A stretch of 10,294 nucleotides of DNA, from assembly GCA_035693105.1 (NCBI GenBank), contig DASSHC010000294.1, positions 1 through 10,294 of the forward strand. The letters are read 5' to 3'. Every line of letters begins with the position of its first letter. Positions within the stretch are counted from its first letter, which is position 1. Both the position numbers and the translations under genes were made by a program. Below, in pieces: positions 7,265-10,294 of this stretch. The stretch comes from DASSHC01 sp035693105. GTDB taxonomy: Bacteria > Chloroflexota > Chloroflexia > Thermomicrobiales > Thermomicrobiaceae. The notes beneath the pieces were generated by a model. That model saw only the letters and a program-made list of their open reading frames with translations. It made no database searches and was not told the origin of the DNA.

Positions 7265-7446
7265 GATGGCACTCCCTCGGTCTGGCGGGGCGGCGCGGGG
7301 GAAGGCTTTCGCCCGGCGCCGCGACGGCGTCGATCAAAAAGTAGCGTACGATCGCCACTTCTTTCATCAGGCAGGTGAACAGCGGCCCAATCGATTCACT
7401 GTGCATTTGCCCAATCAGGCTGGCGAGCCGTTGGGCGTTTGCACAA
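7265..7446 (-). promoter_or_regulatory. Leader region of the heptose operon with phased direct repeats
   Basis: These 182 bases between the regulator gene and gmhA contain no gene. A 15-base direct repeat, TTTGCMCAATCAGGC on the plus strand, occurs at 7406-7420 and 7438-7452 (32 bases apart, about three helical turns; the second copy overlaps the regulator stop codon). The core ATCAGGC occurs a third time at 7366-7372 and the core GCCCAATC again at 7385-7392. Such phased copies suggest binding sites for a regulator of gmhA transcription, the adjacent CdaR-like protein being the first candidate. I cannot identify a convincing -35/-10 pair for gmhA and see no terminator after the regulator gene, so read-through is possible. 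Confidence 0.45.
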
Positions 7447-8526
7447 TCAGGCGGCGTTGCGGTTCAACTGGCGGAGGAAGAGCGCCAGACGGATCTGGAC
7501 CGCGTCGTCGAAGGCGCGCGGGTCGAGGCCGGTCAGCGAGGCGATTTTGTCGAGGCGGTAGCGCAGCGTGTTGCGGTGGATCTCGAGGCGGTAGGCGGTG
7601 GTCGAGGGGCAGCAGTTCTCGCGGAAGAAGGCGTCGAGCGTCTCCAGCAGCTCGGGCGCGTGGTCGAGCGGGCTGAGCAGGTGCGCGGCCAGGCCGAATT
7701 TGGTGCGCTCGTCGTTGAGCCCCACGAAGGAGGCGATGCCGAGCTGATCGAGGCAGTAGACCTGATTGCCGCCCTGCGACTGGCGCCCCAGCGAGAGCGC
7801 GGTGCGGGCGTCCTGGTAGGAGTGCGCCAGGCCGCGCACGCCAGGGTGGTAGCGGCCGATGCCGATGGTGATCTCGGCGCTGGTGTCGCGCTGGATCGAG
7901 CGCAGCAGGTCCTCGGCGGCACGCTTGAGCGCGCTGAGGTTGGCCCAGCTCCCGCCGCCGTCGCGGGTCTCGCCGCGTCCCTCGACCCAGCCGGCCAGGT
8001 CCTGCGTGGTGCTGGCCTTGAGGATGGCGATCTCACCCTCGCCGATGTAGGCGCAGATGGTGTCGCTGGGCAGGGCGAAGAAGCTGACCACGCTGTTGAT
8101 AATCTTCTGCGCCCGGCGCTGCACCAGCTCGGGCGTCGGGCCGGCGCCGGCCGGATCGTCGCCGATCAGGTAGTCGCGGGCATCGACCAGAATCACGGCG
8201 CGGGTGCGGGTGAAGTCGATGCCGAAGAGCTGACCGCCGCGCAGCACGTCGGCCTCGGTCATCGAGGGATCGCGCAGCACGTCCTGGATGAACTTGTAGC
8301 GGATGCCGGGGTGGCCGAGCAGGCTGTTGACGTCGATCTGCTGATCGCGCATCAGCCCGAGAAAGAGCTGCACCAGCCGGGGCGGTAGCGCCTCCTCGGC
8401 GCTCTGCGGCTCGCTGGAGACCGCCGGGAACCGCAGCAGGTCCGCGACAGCGCGATCGCCGGCGGGCGACGAGGCTCCGGCGTCGTCGTGTTCGACGATG
8501 GTTCCGTCTCGTAATACGACGTTCAA
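7447..8526 (-). CDS. CdaR/PucR-family transcriptional regulator (GGDEF-like plus C-terminal HTH)
   Basis: A 359-residue DNA-binding regulator. The C-terminus (about 295-355) is the PucR/CdaR helix-turn-helix: LDAFFRENCCPSTTAYRLE, then IHRNTLRYRLDKIASLTG (316-333), ending in a helix RLALFLRQL. The middle (about 100-265) resembles the degenerate GGDEF-like domain of CdaR proteins, from LFGIDFTRTRAVILVDARDYL (100-120) through IGIGRYHPGVRGLAHSYQDARTAL. Only about 75 residues precede this, too few for the full sugar-diacid recognition domain of CdaR, so the signal may differ. The start is a TTG with GAGG 8 bases upstream; the first internal Met (residue 59) is too far in. It lies upstream of and codirectional with the heptose operon, which makes it a plausible controller of that operon. 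The real ligand is unknown. Confidence 0.92.
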   Translation of the reverse strand: MNVVLRDGTIVEHDDAGASSPAGDRAVADLLRFPAVSSEPQSAEEALPPRLVQLFLGLMRDQQIDVNSLLGHPGIRYKFIQDVLRDPSMTEADVLRGGQLFGIDFTRTRAVILVDARDYLIGDDPAGAGPTPELVQRRAQKIINSVVSFFALPSDTICAYIGEGEIAILKASTTQDLAGWVEGRGETRDGGGSWANLSALKRAAEDLLRSIQRDTSAEITIGIGRYHPGVRGLAHSYQDARTALSLGRQSQGGNQVYCLDQLGIASFVGLNDERTKFGLAAHLLSPLDHAPELLETLDAFFRENCCPSTTAYRLEIHRNTLRYRLDKIASLTGLDPRAFDDAVQIRLALFLRQLNRNAA

Positions 8527-8614
8527 AGCCCGATCCTCGCTCTCTAGCCGGGGAAGCGCTCGGTCGTTGTGGGAGGGACGTACGAACCAGCAGACCGAAC
8601 TACGGAGGGCGATA

Positions 8615-8722
8615 ATGCATAATCTGTGCCAGATAAATGTTGGCTCGACATCAATAGTCGCGTTCCTACGCGCTTTCGGTCATGCTGCCGCCTTGACCCC
8701 AAGGCGCGGCTGCGCCCCGTAG
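8615..8722 (+). CDS. Possible small ORF (35 residues), doubtful
   Basis: An ATG at 8615 is preceded by GGAGGG (8604-8609) at 5 bases spacing, a better ribosome binding site than many genes here, and opens a 35-residue frame beginning MHNLCQINVGSTSIVAFLR and ending at TAG 8720-8722. It has no recognisable domain, no membrane segment and no clear plus-strand promoter, and it covers the AT-rich regulatory stretch, so it may be chance. A leader or regulatory peptide is possible but unsupported. Confidence 0.15.
   Translation: MHNLCQINVGSTSIVAFLRAFGHAAALTPRRGCAP
8616..8634 (-). promoter_or_regulatory. Possible sigma54-type promoter and overlapping dyad upstream of the regulator gene
   Basis: On the minus strand 8631-8616 reads TGGCACAGATTATGCA, which fits the sigma54 -24/-12 pattern (TGGCAC, four variable bases, TTGCA) with correct GG-to-GC spacing and one mismatch (ATGCA for TTGCA). 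Overlapping it, 8622-8634 is the perfect dyad ATCTG-TGC-CAGAT, a possible operator. If used, transcription would start about 80 bases before the TTG start of the regulator. No good sigma70 pair was found on this strand. Whether this organism has sigma54 is unknown. Confidence 0.25.
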
Positions 8723-8900
8723 ACCGCGTGCGCCTGGTCGTCATGTTCGTAGCGACGGCGGCGTGGCGTGGCGCCCGGCCGGAACGAGCGCGGCGTCTCG
8801 TCGCACGGCCCGACGGTGGCAGGCACCGGCCGCTGCGCCGCACTCTGAGCCCCGCGGGCGTTCTTGCCCACCCGCTCGCAACCGGCACGCCGCACCATCG

Positions 8901-8929
8901 TTGACTGAGCGGCAGCACTCGGCTAGAGT
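8901..8929 (+). promoter_or_regulatory. Sigma70-type promoter for the surface protein gene
   Basis: TTGACT (8901-8906) and TAGAGT (8924-8929) are separated by exactly 17 bases. The -35 box matches consensus at five of six positions and the -10 box at four of six. The expected transcription start near 8936 gives a leader of about 40 bases with the Shine-Dalgarno sequence near its end. It probably drives both 8975-9517 and the following SIMPL gene. Confidence 0.6.
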
Positions 8930-8974
8930 GAGCCGGCGTCAGGGGGTTTGCCAGAGGGTGGGGGAGGGATTGCC

Positions 8975-9517
8975 GTGGGGGAGTGGGTGCGTCCGGCACG
9001 CGTCGTGGTGGTCTTGGCCGCGGCGTTGGTGCTCTTCATGGCGCTGGCCGCGCAAGCGGCGGCCGCCAATATCGACTTTCGCGTGGCCGCCTTCAACTGC
9101 ATGAGCGATCCCGGGCCGCTCAGCCTGGCCAAGGGCGCGATCCCCTCCGACTGCACGCCCGCGACCGGCGTCGCCTTCACCGTCAGCGACACCAGCGGCG
9201 CGCCGCTGGCGAACTGCACCACCAACGCCAGCGGCCTCTGCATCTTGAGCCTGACCGAGGGGAGCACGGTGGTGGTGGCCGAGGATCCCGCGACCGCGCC
9301 CGAGGGCTTCGTGCCGCGGGAGAACCCGATCAGCACGCCGGTCGAGACCGAGTTCGCCTCGGCGGTCTTCGTCAACCTGCCCGCCGCTCAGATCGCCCCG
9401 CAGACCGGGCGGCCGCTCGCCGCGGCCGAGTCGCCCAGTGCGCTACCGCTGGCGCTGGGCGCGTTCGGGCTCGTCCTCCTCGGCCTGGGGCTCGGAGCGC
9501 AGCGCCGCCGGGCGTGA
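8975..9517 (+). CDS. Secreted Cna-B-like protein with C-terminal LPXTG-like membrane/wall anchor
   Basis: A 180-residue exported protein. Residues 1-31 form a signal peptide: RPAR, a hydrophobic run VVVVLAAALVLFMALAA and an AQA/AAA cleavage region. The mature part (about 62-136) resembles a prealbumin-like Cna-B/SpaA domain: GVAFTVSDTSGAPLANC, TTNASGLCILSL, then VVVAEDPATAPEGFVP. Four cysteines (42, 60, 81, 89) could form two disulfides outside the cell. The C-terminus has APQTG (141-145), a short spacer, a hydrophobic segment (about 156-174) and RRR, the layout of a sortase signal or a simple C-terminal anchor. The GTG at 8975 is chosen because GGAGGG ends 6 bases before it; a TTG at 8948 lacks such a site. 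The next gene starts 16 bases after the stop. Binding partner or function is unknown. Confidence 0.82.
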   Translation: MGEWVRPARVVVVLAAALVLFMALAAQAAAANIDFRVAAFNCMSDPGPLSLAKGAIPSDCTPATGVAFTVSDTSGAPLANCTTNASGLCILSLTEGSTVVVAEDPATAPEGFVPRENPISTPVETEFASAVFVNLPAAQIAPQTGRPLAAAESPSALPLALGAFGLVLLGLGLGAQRRRA

Positions 9518-9533
9518 TCGAGAGGAGAACGCC

Positions 9534-10184
9534 ATGAGCGCGGCGGAGGCGGCGCAGCGTTCGATCAGCGTCAGCGGCCAGGGCACGGTCACGGTCGCGC
9601 CCGACACGGCTCAGGCCACGCTCGGGGTCCAGATCCAGGACCGCGAACTGGCCCGGGCGCAGGGCGAGGCCGCCCGTATCATGGGGGACGTGCAAAACGC
9701 GCTCAAAGCCGCCGGCGTGCCGGAGGCCAAGATCAAGACCATGATGTACAACGTGCAGATCGACCGGAATTTCGAAGACCCAGCGCAACCGATCACCGGC
9801 TACACTGTGGTCGATCTCGTCCAGGTCAGCATGACGCCGGTGAGCCAACTCGGCGCCGTGCTCCAGGCGGCCATCGCCGCCGGGGCCAACATGGTTCAGG
9901 GAGTCGGCTTCACCGTGGCGGACACGAGCGCCGCCGAGCAGCAGGCGCGCCAGCAGGCGATGGCCGACGCCCGCGCCAAGGCCGAGCAGCTCGCGCAACT
10001 GGCCGGCGTAACGCTAGGCCAACCGCTCGAGATCAGCGAAGGCGGAACGATCCTCCCCGCCACGCCCGCGACCGGCTCGTTCCGGTCATTCTCCTTGAAG
10101 GCGTCGGCAGCCATCCCTCCCCCGATGCAGGCCGGCGAGAGCACGATCGGCGTCGGCGTGACGGTGCGCTACTCGATCTCGTAG
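9534..10184 (+). CDS. SIMPL-domain (DUF541) protein
   Basis: A 216-residue SIMPL/DUF541 protein. It opens with ISVSGQGTVTVAPDTAQATLGVQ (11-33), the family's characteristic first strands, followed by a helix-rich stretch with ALKAAGVPEAKIKT (56-69), the segment ITGYTVVDLVQVSM (87-100) typical of the family, and the helix QQARQQAMADARAKAEQLAQLAGVTLG (136-162, given by position) before a C-terminal strand VGVTVRYSI. Family members are mostly periplasmic or exported and poorly understood in function. This one shows no signal peptide or membrane segment: its N-terminus, MSAAEAAQRS, is polar. The ATG at 9534 has AGGAG with 6 bases of spacing; an upstream in-frame extension is an Arg/Ser-rich shadow of the preceding gene. 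It lies 16 bases after the surface-protein gene and is probably cotranscribed with it. Confidence 0.93.
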   Translation: MSAAEAAQRSISVSGQGTVTVAPDTAQATLGVQIQDRELARAQGEAARIMGDVQNALKAAGVPEAKIKTMMYNVQIDRNFEDPAQPITGYTVVDLVQVSMTPVSQLGAVLQAAIAAGANMVQGVGFTVADTSAAEQQARQQAMADARAKAEQLAQLAGVTLGQPLEISEGGTILPATPATGSFRSFSLKASAAIPPPMQAGESTIGVGVTVRYSIS

Positions 10185-10294
10185 CTGTTCAGGTGCTCTC
10201 GCGGCATTCAATCATTGGCATGGATGAAGCCGCCCAGCCTACGCTGCTCTTCGTCGCGCTCAATCGATCTGCCTATCATTCGGCGGGAACGAGA
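10185..10294. other. Unassigned right edge with two competing partial frames
   Basis: No terminator is evident after the SIMPL gene. On the plus strand an ATG at 10220 opens a frame to the window edge reading MDEAAQPTLLFVALNRSAYH..., without a clear Shine-Dalgarno sequence. On the minus strand a frame enters from the right edge and stops at TGA 10210-10208 (...RDEEQRRLGGFIHAND), which could be the C-terminus of a convergent gene. Neither can be confirmed within the window. Confidence 0.25.

Larger units (their letters stand above)
8527..8974. other. Divergent intergenic region without a firm gene
   Basis: These 448 bases separate the minus-strand regulator from the plus-strand surface protein gene. 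About 8609-8660 is clearly richer in A and T than the rest of the window and carries dyads and a possible minus-strand promoter; 8901-8929 carries a plus-strand promoter. From 8723 to 8900 I see only GC-rich sequence with open frames in several registers, none with a ribosome binding site or recognisable protein. Confidence 0.6.

Noticed and set aside
7325..7345. Possible terminator at the CGACG-G-CGTCG palindrome near AAAAA
   Set aside because: The one-base centre is too small for a loop and, on the minus strand, the T-run precedes the stem instead of following it.
8948..8974. Upstream TTG start for the surface protein gene
   Set aside because: No Shine-Dalgarno sequence before it, and the added residues (PEGGGGIA) are simply the translated ribosome binding site of the GTG at 8975.
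8544..8999. Minus-strand open frame of 151 codons across the divergent intergenic region
   Set aside because: Pro/Arg/Ser-rich with no domain, and it runs into the start of the plus-strand surface gene and across its promoter.

Overview
The window is very GC-rich, with strong G/C preference at third codon positions, which produces many long antisense shadow frames. Three things suggest a Chloroflexota (Thermomicrobia-like) bacterium: a CdaR/PucR-type regulator, a small secreted Cna-B-like protein with an LPXTG-like tail, and an inserted dispersed repeat of the 'CCCTCTCCC...GGGAGAGGG' type. This placement is inference from gene style only; there is no marker gene or rRNA.

Layout. Positions 110-7264 (minus strand) hold a compact six-gene cluster transcribed right to left: gmhA, gmhB, hldE, a double GT9 glycosyltransferase, a single GT9 glycosyltransferase and a GT4-like glycosyltransferase. 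Every junction overlaps by 1 to 17 bases, so this is almost certainly one operon with translational coupling. Upstream on the same strand (7447-8526) lies a CdaR/PucR-type regulator, separated from gmhA by 182 bases that carry phased direct repeats. A 448-base intergenic region (8527-8974) separates this block from two plus-strand genes: a secreted, C-terminally anchored protein (8975-9517, with a good sigma70-type promoter at 8901-8929) and a SIMPL-domain protein (9534-10184). Both window ends carry short open frames that cannot be assigned to a strand.

How the genes work together. GmhA converts sedoheptulose 7-phosphate to D-glycero-D-manno-heptose 7-phosphate. The HldE kinase domain makes the 1,7-bisphosphate, GmhB removes the 7-phosphate, and the HldE nucleotidyltransferase domain makes ADP-D-glycero-beta-D-manno-heptose. 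The four glycosyltransferase modules downstream (three GT9, the ADP-heptosyltransferase family, and one GT4-like) probably add heptose and other sugars to a surface glycan. No HldD epimerase is visible, so the D,D-heptose may be used directly.

The most unusual feature is the 775-residue double GT9 protein. Its two paralogous modules are joined by a 66-residue linker encoded exactly by a 198-base repeat element with about 41-base terminal inverted repeats. This looks like a gene fusion created by an in-frame repeat insertion at the junction of two tandem genes.
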